Of a DNA stretch of 26,521 nt, positions 7,945-16,001 are shown piece by piece. The notes beneath the pieces are model-generated. The model did not search any database, was not told the origin of the DNA, and saw nothing but the letters and a program-made list of their open reading frames with translations. The translations under genes were made by a program, and so were the position numbers. How positions within the stretch are numbered: the stretch's first letter is position 1; each line of letters opens with the position of its first letter. Source of the DNA: a bacterium (GTDB lineage Bacteria > Electryoneota > Electryoneia > Electryoneales > Electryoneaceae); contig JANQEY010000249.1 of the NCBI GenBank assembly GCA_028278125.1, forward strand, positions 1 to 26,521, given 5' to 3'.

Positions 7945-8537
7945 ATGGCTGTGAGAATAATTATTGTAATTCTATTATTTTCAATTTTTCCAATTCAGGC
8001 ATTTGCTCAATTTGAATCGGGAGATGTAGAGCTGAGTTTTACTATGAACATCAATAATTATAAAGAAGAAACTGAACCTTCATCTACATCTAACGATGAA
8101 ACTACTTTCTTTTATCTCAACATATTGGCAGGATTTTATGTTGCTAAAGGATTAGCGTTTGAACCTGAGCTGGCCATATATGCAATTGAATCTGGGCAAC
8201 CTACAAGTTACATGATTGCAAATATGTCATACACGCATCAAATAAAAATTCAAAAGTTGCACCATTTGCCAGGATTGGAATTGGTTCTGGTAATACTGCT
8301 CCAAATGTTTGGGGACCGATGATATATATGCCTCGATTAGAAAGCAATGTAACAGTTCTTAATGCTTCTACAGGACTCAAACATCTTATTTCAAAGTCAG
8401 TTGCTATAAAGTATGAGATAAACCATCGGAAATATAAATATCCATATCGCGGACATGGGCAACGTTATTCTTCAGTAGATTCCACAACCATTACAAATAT
8501 CTCATTTTTTATTGGTCTTTCTTTACTTCTGAATTAA
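7945..8537 (+). pseudogene. Small outer-membrane beta-barrel protein, paralogue 3 of 3, frameshifted
   Basis: The first frame (7945-8322) gives a signal peptide ending AFA/Q, FESGDVELSFTMNIN, LAGFYVAKGLAFEPEL and MSYTHQIK. It then turns into unrelated residues and stops. From about 8247 the homology continues in the -1 frame: NSKVAPFARIGIGSGN, NASTGLKHLISKSVAIKYEI, and the last strand ending GLSLLLN at 8537. The switch lies in the A-run at 8244-8248 (five A). A sixth A would restore one frame of about 197 codons, matching the paralogues. Paralogue 1 has six A at the equivalent place. The downstream half keeps good coding character, so the break is recent, or is a sequencing/assembly error in a homopolymer. 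The ribosome site AAGGGGCGAGG is intact. Confidence 0.75.
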
Positions 8538-8654
8538 ATCGATGTGTATAAACTTACTAATGGTCTCAGTGAGAAGGCCGGATTCCCCCCGAATCCAACT
8601 GATATCATATTATTGTATAAATCAGTCAGGTATAAAAGGAGATGTTTCATCTTG

Positions 8655-8720
8655 TGTCGTTGCGAGGAAGCGACCTGTACGCCAAAGCTTTAGCGACGGC
8701 GTAAGCGACGAAGCAATCTC
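8655..8720. repeat. Palindromic intergenic repeat with an inserted second palindrome
   Basis: An outer element reads GTCGTTGCGAGGAAGCGAC ... AAGCGACGAAGCAATCTC. It is interrupted by a 28-base palindromic unit (8675-8702, stem TACGCC/GGCGTA) flanked on both sides by the 7-base direct repeat AAGCGAC (8668-8674 and 8703-8709). The inner unit is the relative of 7090-7119. The flanking direct repeat looks like a target-site duplication. Confidence 0.65.
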
Positions 8721-8746
8721 GGTTTTGATTTGATTATAATTGAGAT

Positions 8747-8771
8747 AAAAGCCGGGTTTGGATAACCCGGC
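8747..8771 (-). terminator. Intrinsic terminator of the CBM9-like lipoprotein gene
   Basis: GCCGGGTT (8751-8758) pairs perfectly with AACCCGGC (8764-8771) around a five-base loop. On the minus strand the stem is followed by TTTTATC. It lies 8 bases past the stop codon at 8780. The same arms recur in other gaps of this window. Confidence 0.78.
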
Positions 8772-8779
8772 CTGCATGC

Positions 8780-9649
8780 TTATTCAGGTCTTCCTTTGTT
8801 ACCATATCCTGAATCTTCAGCCAGGATAAGATCAACCCAGATGGTTTCGGACTTCATCTGTTTTTTGGAAGGTATTTTTCCGCCTGGAGGGCCGTTTCGC
8901 GGTCCCATTCCGTCTCCGGGTCTACCGCCACCCATATCTCCCATACCACCTCGGCCACCCATACCCCCACGTCCGCCGGGACCACCCATTGGCATATCCT
9001 TGCGTTTCGGTGGAATTTCAAAACCGATAGATATTTTATCACCCGCAGAGGCGTTCAATTTATAGTCTGCTGAGGATAAGGATTCCAGGGGAATTCCTAT
9101 TTCATAAGTGATAGTATTCCTTTCAGCTCCCTTTGCAGCGGCTGGACCCTGGAACCCGTTCGACGGGACTGTCATAAATTCGTCGCTGTTACCGTCAAAT
9201 CTTATCACCACCTGGTTGGGGCTGACGGCAGGAAGGGGAGGTACCAGTTCATTATCCATTGGTGGAGGAGGATTTTTTTGCTGGTTCCTGCCGTCAGTTC
9301 GATTCCTTCCCATTTGAGAAGTCATCTCGCCCCGGTACATTAAACCAAGTTTCTTTTTATGTTTTCCTTCGTCGTTAAGCCAGAGTGATACACCAAAACG
9401 TTCTTTTGGAGAACCTGACGCGCACCGTACAGCAATCCAGAGCATTTTATCGTCATTTGCAGCGCTGAATGCTATTCCAGAGTCTTCATCAAACAGTCGT
9501 GCATAACCCTGCCAGTCGTTTTCAATACCGTCAACTTCCATTGGAGTCTTTGCCCACTGGGAATTAACGCTTCCTTTGCAGCCGGTTGAAACAAGTAAAA
9601 TTGTCGCTAAGATTAATAGTGCCGGTATGTCATTTCGCTTATCGATCAT
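8780..9649 (-). CDS. CBM9/DOMON-like lipoprotein with Gly/Met-rich insert
   Basis: A 289-residue protein with lipobox VSTGC (Cys24), predicted to be lipid-anchored. The mature part starts with a beta-sandwich resembling the family-9 carbohydrate-binding/DOMON-like fold: PMEVDGIENDWQGYARLFDE, then IAFSAANDDKMLWIAV, FGVSLWLND and, late, TITYEIGIPLESL and SIGFEIP. In such proteins this fold binds sugars or haem; neither ligand is proven here. Two low-complexity segments interrupt it: a Pro/Asn/Gln-rich one around residues 115-135 and a Gly/Met/Arg/Asp-rich one at about 219-254 (GGMGGRGGMGDMGGG). It ends with a last strand (ETIWVDLILAE). It is divergent from the next gene and has its own terminator. 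Confidence 0.7.
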   Translation of the reverse strand: MIDKRNDIPALLILATILLVSTGCKGSVNSQWAKTPMEVDGIENDWQGYARLFDEDSGIAFSAANDDKMLWIAVRCASGSPKERFGVSLWLNDEGKHKKKLGLMYRGEMTSQMGRNRTDGRNQQKNPPPPMDNELVPPLPAVSPNQVVIRFDGNSDEFMTVPSNGFQGPAAAKGAERNTITYEIGIPLESLSSADYKLNASAGDKISIGFEIPPKRKDMPMGGPGGRGGMGGRGGMGDMGGGRPGDGMGPRNGPPGGKIPSKKQMKSETIWVDLILAEDSGYGNKGRPE

Positions 9650-9832
9650 TTTTCGTCCATTCCTGCCGGTTTATTACGCTCATTGAATTGACGTTTGAAA
9701 TTTGACCTGGTTTAATTCTGGCGAGAGCCACCAATTCTGACTTCATTTACCAATTTCTACTCATCTGTTTGCTATCCGGGTTAGCCCGGGTATAGTTTAT
9801 ACTAAGAAAAGTTATAATCGTTTCTTGCCGGG

Positions 9833-10669
9833 GTGGTGGTGAAAAGTGTTGTGAATGGGGGAGACGTGTCTGAAAAGTCTGATCCGAATACTACCAGGAA
9901 ATTTACCACCCTCTTGGTCGTGTTATCGTTAATTCAACTAATCCTGCTATCATCATGCTCGATCAGGGTAACAAGCTACCTTGCTCTGAATCCCAGTACT
10001 TACCAGACCGGCGAAACCCTTGGGCAGGGTGATTATGAGCTTCGTGGTACTCTTTCCACCTCACCCGTTTATAAAACCAGTGCTGAAATAGAGTATGACA
10101 GGCCTGACTCCATGACAGTTGAGACCGGTTTTCCTGCTGAAGGATATATCTTCGGTGGTAATTTTCAATATGGCTTAACCGATCGTTTTGACTTTCTATT
10201 CGATCTCTATATGAACCAGGCGATAGTGTTTATACGTCCCGGTGCTCGAGTTTTTCTCAAATACCGTGTTGGTCCTGTAAATTCACCCCTTGCGGTTTCC
10301 ATCATGCCTGGTGCCGGTTATATACTGGGATCGTCCGGCCGGGACAGGGAAGAAAATTTTGTTGTTGACGAAGATGATATGCTGGAGATTGAATCCAGTA
10401 TGTACCTGGCTGAGCTTCACCTGCCGATAAGCTACCGTTTGGATAGAGATTTGATTTTTACTTTTGGACCACTGGTTACCTGGACAGACTACGAGGCCCC
10501 TATTAGAGGGATCGTCGAAGGTTATAAACATGACGAGGTAGTTCAATTATCTGAAATGATTCCCGGGATTTCAATTGGTGCCCAGTATGACAGGTCCGTT
10601 ATTGAAATGACTGTTCTCGATGTTGACGGTTCTCTTCACGCCGCATTCGGCTTGGCTATCAGGTTTTAG
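9833..10669 (+). CDS. Predicted lipoprotein with outer-membrane-barrel-like body, unknown function
   Basis: The longest frame is 278 residues and starts at a GTG. There is no ATG before the signal peptide. The GTG at 9866 (267 residues) would give a more normal n-region and has GGGGGAG just upstream, though the spacing is tight, so the start is uncertain. The signal peptide ends in LLSSC, a lipobox. The body has alternating strands with Gly and aromatics (GYIFGGNFQYGLTDRFDFLF, VFLKYRVGP, SIMPGAGYILG) and a closing AAFGLAIRF with terminal Phe, as in outer-membrane barrels. A lipid-anchored barrel is unusual but known. Its stop codon abuts the start of the next gene (TAG then ATG), so the two are one operon. 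Confidence 0.65.
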   Translation: MVVKSVVNGGDVSEKSDPNTTRKFTTLLVVLSLIQLILLSSCSIRVTSYLALNPSTYQTGETLGQGDYELRGTLSTSPVYKTSAEIEYDRPDSMTVETGFPAEGYIFGGNFQYGLTDRFDFLFDLYMNQAIVFIRPGARVFLKYRVGPVNSPLAVSIMPGAGYILGSSGRDREENFVVDEDDMLEIESSMYLAELHLPISYRLDRDLIFTFGPLVTWTDYEAPIRGIVEGYKHDEVVQLSEMIPGISIGAQYDRSVIEMTVLDVDGSLHAAFGLAIRF

Positions 10670-11152
10670 ATGATGAGATCAAAATCACTCCGAAAATGTA
10701 ACTTATTACTCTTTCTGACTGTCATTTTACTGGTGCTTCCTGTCTTTCAAGGCTGCACGGTCATCGGTTTTGGTGTCGGACTTGCCAGGCGTGATACAGA
10801 ACCTGCAGAATATGATGTCGAACTTTCAGAGGACAATCCAGGAATATTTGAAGGAGATTTGGTTCAAATTGATGTATCTGGCTACGGTCTGGTGACAGGA
10901 AGAGTAGCAGGAATTATTGCAGGCGAACGGATGAAAATTATACCCCTTTCAAGTGAATTTCCTCACGATCCCGTCAGCGAGGAGATTATAGAAATTCCAT
11001 TTAGCAGTATCAGAGAATTGAAATTAATTGAGTATGACCATCTGAAGTCAGCCATCAAGTATGCCGCCTACGGATTTATTGTGGATTTTATCCTTTACTC
11101 AACCTACCGGAGCTACATAATACATGATGATGCAGCCGGGTGGGATAAATGA
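10670..11152 (+). CDS. Small predicted lipoprotein, unknown function
   Basis: A 160-residue protein with signal peptide and lipobox FQGC (Cys29), then about 130 residues. The central part (IFEGDLVQIDVSGYGLVTGRV, then RMKIIPL and IIEIPFSSIRELKLIE) reads as a small beta-barrel of the kind seen in SH3-like or translocation-associated periplasmic domains, but I do not recognise a named family. A mildly hydrophobic helix (about 130-147) lies near the C-terminus. The gene begins directly at the stop codon of the upstream lipoprotein gene. This tight linkage suggests translational coupling and a shared job at the outer membrane. ATG occurs twice in a row (10670 and 10673), and either could be used. 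Confidence 0.68.
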   Translation: MMRSKSLRKCNLLLFLTVILLVLPVFQGCTVIGFGVGLARRDTEPAEYDVELSEDNPGIFEGDLVQIDVSGYGLVTGRVAGIIAGERMKIIPLSSEFPHDPVSEEIIEIPFSSIRELKLIEYDHLKSAIKYAAYGFIVDFILYSTYRSYIIHDDAAGWDK

Positions 11153-11240
11153 TGTTGGAATGCTCCTACGTTGTTTTGTCTTAGTTCACATTGTATAGTA
11201 AGTTACATCAGTTATGCAAGTTCACGCAGTGGATTCTAAA

Positions 11241-12011
11241 ATGAATAAACTGAAGGCGTCCCTTTTCCTTCCACTATTAGTTCTGCTGGTCAGTTGTTCT
11301 CGTCAGGAAACCTTCCAAATGGTTCACCAGGTTACTGGCGGTATAGAGACAAACTGTTACCTCGTATATGGTGAAAAGTCAAAAGAGGCAGCATTGATAG
11401 ATGTAGGTGGGGAAATAGATTCCTTGTTGGCATTTTTGCACGAGAACGATCTTCTACTGAAATATTTCCTCTGCACTCATGGTCACCCTGACCACCATAT
11501 TGGTATTCACGATATTTGTGAAGATTTCCCGGAAGCTTTAATTGTACTACATAAACTCGATTATGATGACCTTCCGCTTATGCGTGACTGGATGATCGAG
11601 AATATGAGCAGACCGTTTTTAGAGTACATGTTGAGTGATTCCCAGAGAAAGAAAATCTACGATTATGATTGCAGCACATTTGAAGTACCTGATATTTTTA
11701 TCGAGGACAACGATGTTCTCCCCCTGGGATTTGGAGAAATAAAGGTATTCCACACACCAGGTCATTCACCTGGCAGCGTCTGCTACTACATCGACAATAA
11801 ACTATTCACCGGCGACCTCCTGTTCTACAGGTCAGCAGGACGAACAGACCTTCTTCATGGCTCTCATCGAGACCTGGTTAAATCCATCCAACGTCTATAT
11901 GACCTCTTTCAAGACGATACGCCCGTCTATCCCGGTCACAATCAGTTTACCGACATCGGATCGGAAAAGATGGAGAATAAAGAGGTTCCAATTTCATCTT
12001 TAGACTTGTAA
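11241..12011 (+). CDS. Metallo-beta-lactamase-fold hydrolase, predicted lipoprotein
   Basis: A 256-residue protein from the ATG at 11241. The frame is open to an earlier ATG at 11214, but the signal peptide MNKLKASLFLPLLVLLVSC starts naturally here and has lipobox LVSC (Cys19). The metal ligands of the superfamily are all present: H80-G-H82-P-D84-H85, H175 in TPGHSPGS, D192 in FTGDLLF and H233 in PGHNQ. The pattern matches glyoxalase-II-like members (thioester or small-ester hydrolysis). Such enzymes are usually cytoplasmic, so the lipoprotein signal makes this one unusual. The substrate is unknown. It lies 61-88 bases after the small lipoprotein gene and may belong to the same transcript. 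Confidence 0.85.
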   Translation: MNKLKASLFLPLLVLLVSCSRQETFQMVHQVTGGIETNCYLVYGEKSKEAALIDVGGEIDSLLAFLHENDLLLKYFLCTHGHPDHHIGIHDICEDFPEALIVLHKLDYDDLPLMRDWMIENMSRPFLEYMLSDSQRKKIYDYDCSTFEVPDIFIEDNDVLPLGFGEIKVFHTPGHSPGSVCYYIDNKLFTGDLLFYRSAGRTDLLHGSHRDLVKSIQRLYDLFQDDTPVYPGHNQFTDIGSEKMENKEVPISSLDL

Positions 12012-12062
12012 TGTAGTTGCGTGATATTTATTTTCCACCTTTTATAAATTCAATTCAAGCAA

Positions 12063-12144
12063 TTTGGCATTTTTCGAATAATTTGCTCTTTTGGTAGAAA
12101 CATATCAAATATATTATTATATTCGTAAACTTTATCAAAATTGC
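12063..12144 (+). promoter_or_regulatory. Upstream region conserved with that of the second S8 protease
   Basis: Two blocks match the region before the second protease at identical distances from the ATG. One is TTTGGCATTTTTCG (12063-12076), 116 bases before the start. The other is the 28 bases 12117-12144, which agree with the paralogue at 23 positions and end 35 bases before the start. The second block contains TATATTCG (TATATTTG in the paralogue), which resembles the Bacteroidota -7 element TAnnTTTG. No clear -33 element is seen. Promoter function is inferred. Confidence 0.5.
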
Positions 12145-12178
12145 TAAAAATCATAATGGATTGTGTTCAGGTTCAGAT

Positions 12179-15100
12179 ATGAAAACGTTAAGAATTGTTT
12201 TTCAATTCGTTCTTACTTTCTTGTTATTATTCATTATAGATTTTCCAGCAGATGCACAGCTCGCTACAAATAACGAAAAACTCCACAGGTTGGCCGAAAA
12301 ATACCAGGAACAATGGGACAGCCAGCGGGGTAAGGAATTTCTCCAGTTAAAATCCATCAAATCCGGAGCCTGGGGCTCAATATATACTGATCCCAGGATT
12401 GAATTAGTAGGGATTAAATCATCCGGTAGACCGATCATATTCTCCTCCCACAATGTAGACGCCGCGGTGACGATCAGTACAAACAGGACATGGCCGACAG
12501 GTGATGCTGGATACAGGTTGTCTGGTTCCGGAACAGCACCTGGTGAACTTGGACTTTGGGATGGCGGACTTCCACGGGATACACACATTGAGTTTGGTGG
12601 TCGAGTAACCAGGATGGATGTAAACGTGGGGAGCGTTTTTAACCAGAACCATGCTACCTGTGTAGCTGGAACCATGGTTGCTGTTGGTCAGAACTATGAC
12701 GCCAGGGGGATGAGTTATGAAGCGCCCCTGGAAGCGTATAACTGGGCAAATGATCATGTGGAGATGGCACTTGCTGCTGCAAACGGAATGCTGGTATCTA
12801 ACCACTGTTACGGTGAATTAAGGGGTTGGTTTCGTAACCCGGAAGAAGACGAATGGTATTGGTATGGAGATATCGAGGTATCCGAAACGGAAGATTACCT
12901 GTTTGGATTTTACAGTGCTGTCAGTGAAACCTGGGACGAAATAGCATATAACGCTCCTTATTATACCATGGTAAAATCGGGTGGGAATGAACGTTTGCAG
13001 GGTCCACCTCAAGGGACACCCCACTGGGTGATGGATACTAATAATAACTGGATCTGGAGCGTTGATACCAGGAATCCTGACGGTTATCCGTATGGTTTTG
13101 ATAGTATCGATGAACGTGGTTCAGCAAAAAATAGTATTACTGTTTGTGCCGTTGATGATATTCCGGATGGCTACCAGGAAGTTGACGATGTAAGGCAGAT
13201 AGCTACAGACTTCAGCAGTTGTGGACCGACTGACGATGGCAGGATCAAACCGGATATTATGGCCAGTGGGCAGACATTATTATCAACAACAGCGTTTGAC
13301 CAGTATTCTAATCCCAGCGATAATTCCTACACAACTGCCAGCGGCACCTCCATGTCAACCCCTGTAGTGGTCGGTTCAATTAACTTGTTGATAGAACATT
13401 ATTCGAATCTGTATGACGGAAATCATCCACTTTCATCGACAGTTAAAAGTGTGATTATACATACTGCAGATGAAGCTGGTCCTCATCCCGGCCCGGACTA
13501 TGTATTTGGTTGGGGATTGATGAATACTAGAAAAGCTGTAGACCTGGTTCAGTATTCAACATATGATGACCATATAATAAATGAAGCAGTCCTCAATGAT
13601 CAGGACGATCATTATTACCGGTTTTATGCTAACGGAAACAGCGCCATCCGTGTGACAATGGCATGGACAGATCCACCGGGAACACCGGTCGCGCCATCAA
13701 TAGATGACAGAACACCGATGCTGGTAAATGATCTCGACCTTAGGCTGACCAGGGATGCTGATTTAGTGACATTCTACCCATGGACACTCGATCCGGATAA
13801 TCCTTCAGGTCGGGCGACACCATGTGACCAGATGAATGATAATGTTGTTGACAATATCGAACAGATTGTTTTACCCGATCCTGATGAAGGATTTTACACT
13901 CTCGAAGTCAGCCACAAAAACACCCTTGTTAACAACCTGCAACAGTACAGCCTGATAATTACCCACACCCCTTATTCAGGCTTTCAACCTGATTTTATAG
14001 AACATGAGGTTGCCTCTGATGTTGAAGGAGTGAGCTCGGTTTATATCCGGGATATAAATCGAGACGGTCTAAAGGACATAATCAGCACTTCAATATATGA
14101 TGATGAAATTACTTACTGGAAGGCAACAGTTTATCCGGGTATCTGGAATGAGATAACTGTTGATAACCATTTTGACGGTGCCTTTTGTGTCGCAGCCGTG
14201 GATATTGACGGCGATATGGATGATGATATTATCGGATCAGCACTGGAAACCGGTGGACTGGCATGGTGGGAAAACACCAACAACGGTAACGACTGGATAT
14301 ATCACCAGATAGATGCCACGACGCTCGGTGTTCGTGATTTCGAAGTTGCCGACATGGGCAATGACGGTGATGTAGATATTGTAGGTGTAGAACCTATTGA
14401 GCGAGAAATCACCTTGTGGGAAAACACAAATGATGGTATGACATGGATTGGACACGTAATAGTAACAGATTATGAGCTACCCCAGGTAATTCATGTTACC
14501 GATTTAAATGCGGATGGGTACAAGGATATTATCGCCGCCAGTGAATTTTCCCGTTACCTGTCCTGGTGGGAAAGTCCGGGAGAAATGTTACCCTGGACGG
14601 AACACGTTATCAACAATGATTATTATGGATTCAGTATATCTTCCGGTGACATGGACAACGATGGAGATATTGATGTTGTCAGTTCCAGCCTCGATTCGGA
14701 AGAGCTTTTCTGGTGGGAGAACCTTGGATATGGGTTAAACTGGTCAGGCCATCTCGTAGAATCCGATTATAATGGATACAAGGTCAAGGTTGTTGATCTC
14801 GATCAAGACGGAAACCGGGATATTCTCTGTTCATCTGAGGAAGATGACCTGGTGACCTGGTTCCGAAATGTTGGGAATGGTTTGAACTGGTATCGTAATG
14901 ACCTGGTTACCGGTTTCGACGGGGTGCGAGGGTTTGACGTCGCGGACATGGATCATGACACTGACATCGATATAGTTGCTGCGGGATTTGATGATGAACA
15001 GGTGTGTTGGTGGGAGCAGGATGGGGCACCGGGCCAAGCAGGCTCTATCACCGTTACACTGGAGGAGTTCAGCACGCCGGTAATTCTCCCCCCCAATGGT

Positions 15101-15754
15101 GGGTATTTTAGATTCGATTTCCAGTTAATGAATAATACAGCCGGCCTTAACCAGGGTGATATCTGGAGCGAATATATTCTACCGAATGGCTACACATCTC
15201 CCCCAATACCGTTGGTCAACGAGCTACCAATACCGGCAAATACCGTTTTAACATTCAATAACCTGTTACTGGAAATACCAACCTTTGCATCAGCCGGGAC
15301 ATATTCTTATGTAATACACGGCGGTTTGTATCCGCACTCCTCGATATCTTCCGATGCAATCGAATTTACAAAGGCTGGAGATATCCTGGGAACGATGAAT
15401 TATGAAGACTGGGATACGGGCAACCTCGAAGATGTTTTCGGTGACTATCTGATAGATAAAGATGACATTACCGTTACAGAAATTCCTTCCGAATACTCGA
15501 TAAGTGGGATTTATCCCAACCCGTTTAATCCGGCGATATCAATAAGTATCAGTCTGCCGGAACAATCATGGCTGGAATTGACCGTGACCAATATCTTGGG
15601 TCAGCAGGTTGATGTTCTGGCAAAAGGATCATTTGACGCCTGTTACCATAATTTTACTTTTAACGGATCAAACCTGTCAAGCGGAATATACTTTATCCAT
15701 GCGAATGTACCGGGCAAAATGAAAAAGATGCGCAAGGTTGTTTTGATGAAATAG
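12179..15754 (+). CDS. Secreted S8 (subtilisin-like) serine protease with seven-bladed FG-GAP propeller and T9SS tag, copy 1
   Basis: 1191 residues from the ATG at 12179. A TTG at 12161 in frame is rejected because the signal peptide (to DAQ, residue 27) starts at MKTLRI, as in copy 2. A long N-terminal part ends in SGSG, then comes the S8 domain: D128 in LGLWDGG, H158 in QNHATCVAGT, oxyanion N270 in VKSGGN and S391 in GTSMSTP. A beta-rich domain (about 460-605) of the type that follows the catalytic domain in Kp43-like proteases comes next. Residues about 612-950 hold seven Asp-rich loops (first DINRDGLKD, last DMDHDTDID) with WWEN-like strands: one full propeller, probably calcium-binding. 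An unnamed domain (about 955-1070) and a T9SS type A tag (YPNPFNP, about 1111, to KVVLMK) close it. Export by T9SS and surface display or release are inferred. Confidence 0.9.
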   Translation: MKTLRIVFQFVLTFLLLFIIDFPADAQLATNNEKLHRLAEKYQEQWDSQRGKEFLQLKSIKSGAWGSIYTDPRIELVGIKSSGRPIIFSSHNVDAAVTISTNRTWPTGDAGYRLSGSGTAPGELGLWDGGLPRDTHIEFGGRVTRMDVNVGSVFNQNHATCVAGTMVAVGQNYDARGMSYEAPLEAYNWANDHVEMALAAANGMLVSNHCYGELRGWFRNPEEDEWYWYGDIEVSETEDYLFGFYSAVSETWDEIAYNAPYYTMVKSGGNERLQGPPQGTPHWVMDTNNNWIWSVDTRNPDGYPYGFDSIDERGSAKNSITVCAVDDIPDGYQEVDDVRQIATDFSSCGPTDDGRIKPDIMASGQTLLSTTAFDQYSNPSDNSYTTASGTSMSTPVVVGSINLLIEHYSNLYDGNHPLSSTVKSVIIHTADEAGPHPGPDYVFGWGLMNTRKAVDLVQYSTYDDHIINEAVLNDQDDHYYRFYANGNSAIRVTMAWTDPPGTPVAPSIDDRTPMLVNDLDLRLTRDADLVTFYPWTLDPDNPSGRATPCDQMNDNVVDNIEQIVLPDPDEGFYTLEVSHKNTLVNNLQQYSLIITHTPYSGFQPDFIEHEVASDVEGVSSVYIRDINRDGLKDIISTSIYDDEITYWKATVYPGIWNEITVDNHFDGAFCVAAVDIDGDMDDDIIGSALETGGLAWWENTNNGNDWIYHQIDATTLGVRDFEVADMGNDGDVDIVGVEPIEREITLWENTNDGMTWIGHVIVTDYELPQVIHVTDLNADGYKDIIAASEFSRYLSWWESPGEMLPWTEHVINNDYYGFSISSGDMDNDGDIDVVSSSLDSEELFWWENLGYGLNWSGHLVESDYNGYKVKVVDLDQDGNRDILCSSEEDDLVTWFRNVGNGLNWYRNDLVTGFDGVRGFDVADMDHDTDIDIVAAGFDDEQVCWWEQDGAPGQAGSITVTLEEFSTPVILPPNGGYFRFDFQLMNNTAGLNQGDIWSEYILPNGYTSPPIPLVNELPIPANTVLTFNNLLLEIPTFASAGTYSYVIHGGLYPHSSISSDAIEFTKAGDILGTMNYEDWDTGNLEDVFGDYLIDKDDITVTEIPSEYSISGIYPNPFNPAISISISLPEQSWLELTVTNILGQQVDVLAKGSFDACYHNFTFNGSNLSSGIYFIHANVPGKMKKMRKVVLMK

Positions 15755-15785
15755 AGCTTCACGATTGAAACAATTAATTATTTAA

Positions 15786-15813
15786 GATGCTAACCTCAAG
15801 GTTTGCATTATTT
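15786..15813 (+). terminator. Weak candidate terminator after protease copy 1
   Basis: GCTAACC (15789-15795) pairs with GGTTTGC (15800-15806) with one mismatch around TCAA, extended by A/T pairs, and is followed by ATTATTTT. It lies 35 bases past the stop codon. The stem is short and imperfect. Confidence 0.35.
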
Positions 15814-15885
15814 TGAGTCATTTCGTAGCGACCAGATTACTGATAGTTTCAGACATCAAACAACGACTCCTATCCCTACTAACTT

Positions 15886-15967
15886 TTTGGCATTTTTCGG
15901 ATTAATTACGCGTGCAGTAGGAACAATCCTTTTTTATCCTTATATTTGAAGACTTTATCAATATCGC
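15886..15967 (+). promoter_or_regulatory. Upstream region conserved with that of the first S8 protease
   Basis: This is the counterpart of 12063-12144: TTTGGCATTTTTCG at 15886-15899 and the 28-base block at 15940-15967, again 116 and 35 bases from the ATG (16002). TATATTTG (15941-15948) fits the TAnnTTTG form of the Bacteroidota -7 element. The spacing is identical with no indels, while some positions between the blocks differ. Confidence 0.5.
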
Positions 15968-16001
15968 AAATACTCAATAATAAATACTCACAGGCAGAGC
16001 A

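Noticed and set aside
8241..8256. Programmed -1 frameshift in the third barrel gene
   Set aside because: There is no canonical slippery heptamer (only five A followed by TT), no stimulatory stem was noticed, and the intact paralogues need no frameshift; mutation or sequencing error is simpler.
8542..8733. 63-codon frame after the third barrel gene
   Set aside because: It runs through palindromic repeats (8580-8596 and 8655-8720), and its translation is only a read-through of repeat sequence.
12161..12178. TTG start giving a six-residue extension of protease copy 1
   Set aside because: The ATG at 12179 aligns with the start of copy 2, and the conserved upstream blocks keep identical distances only to that ATG.
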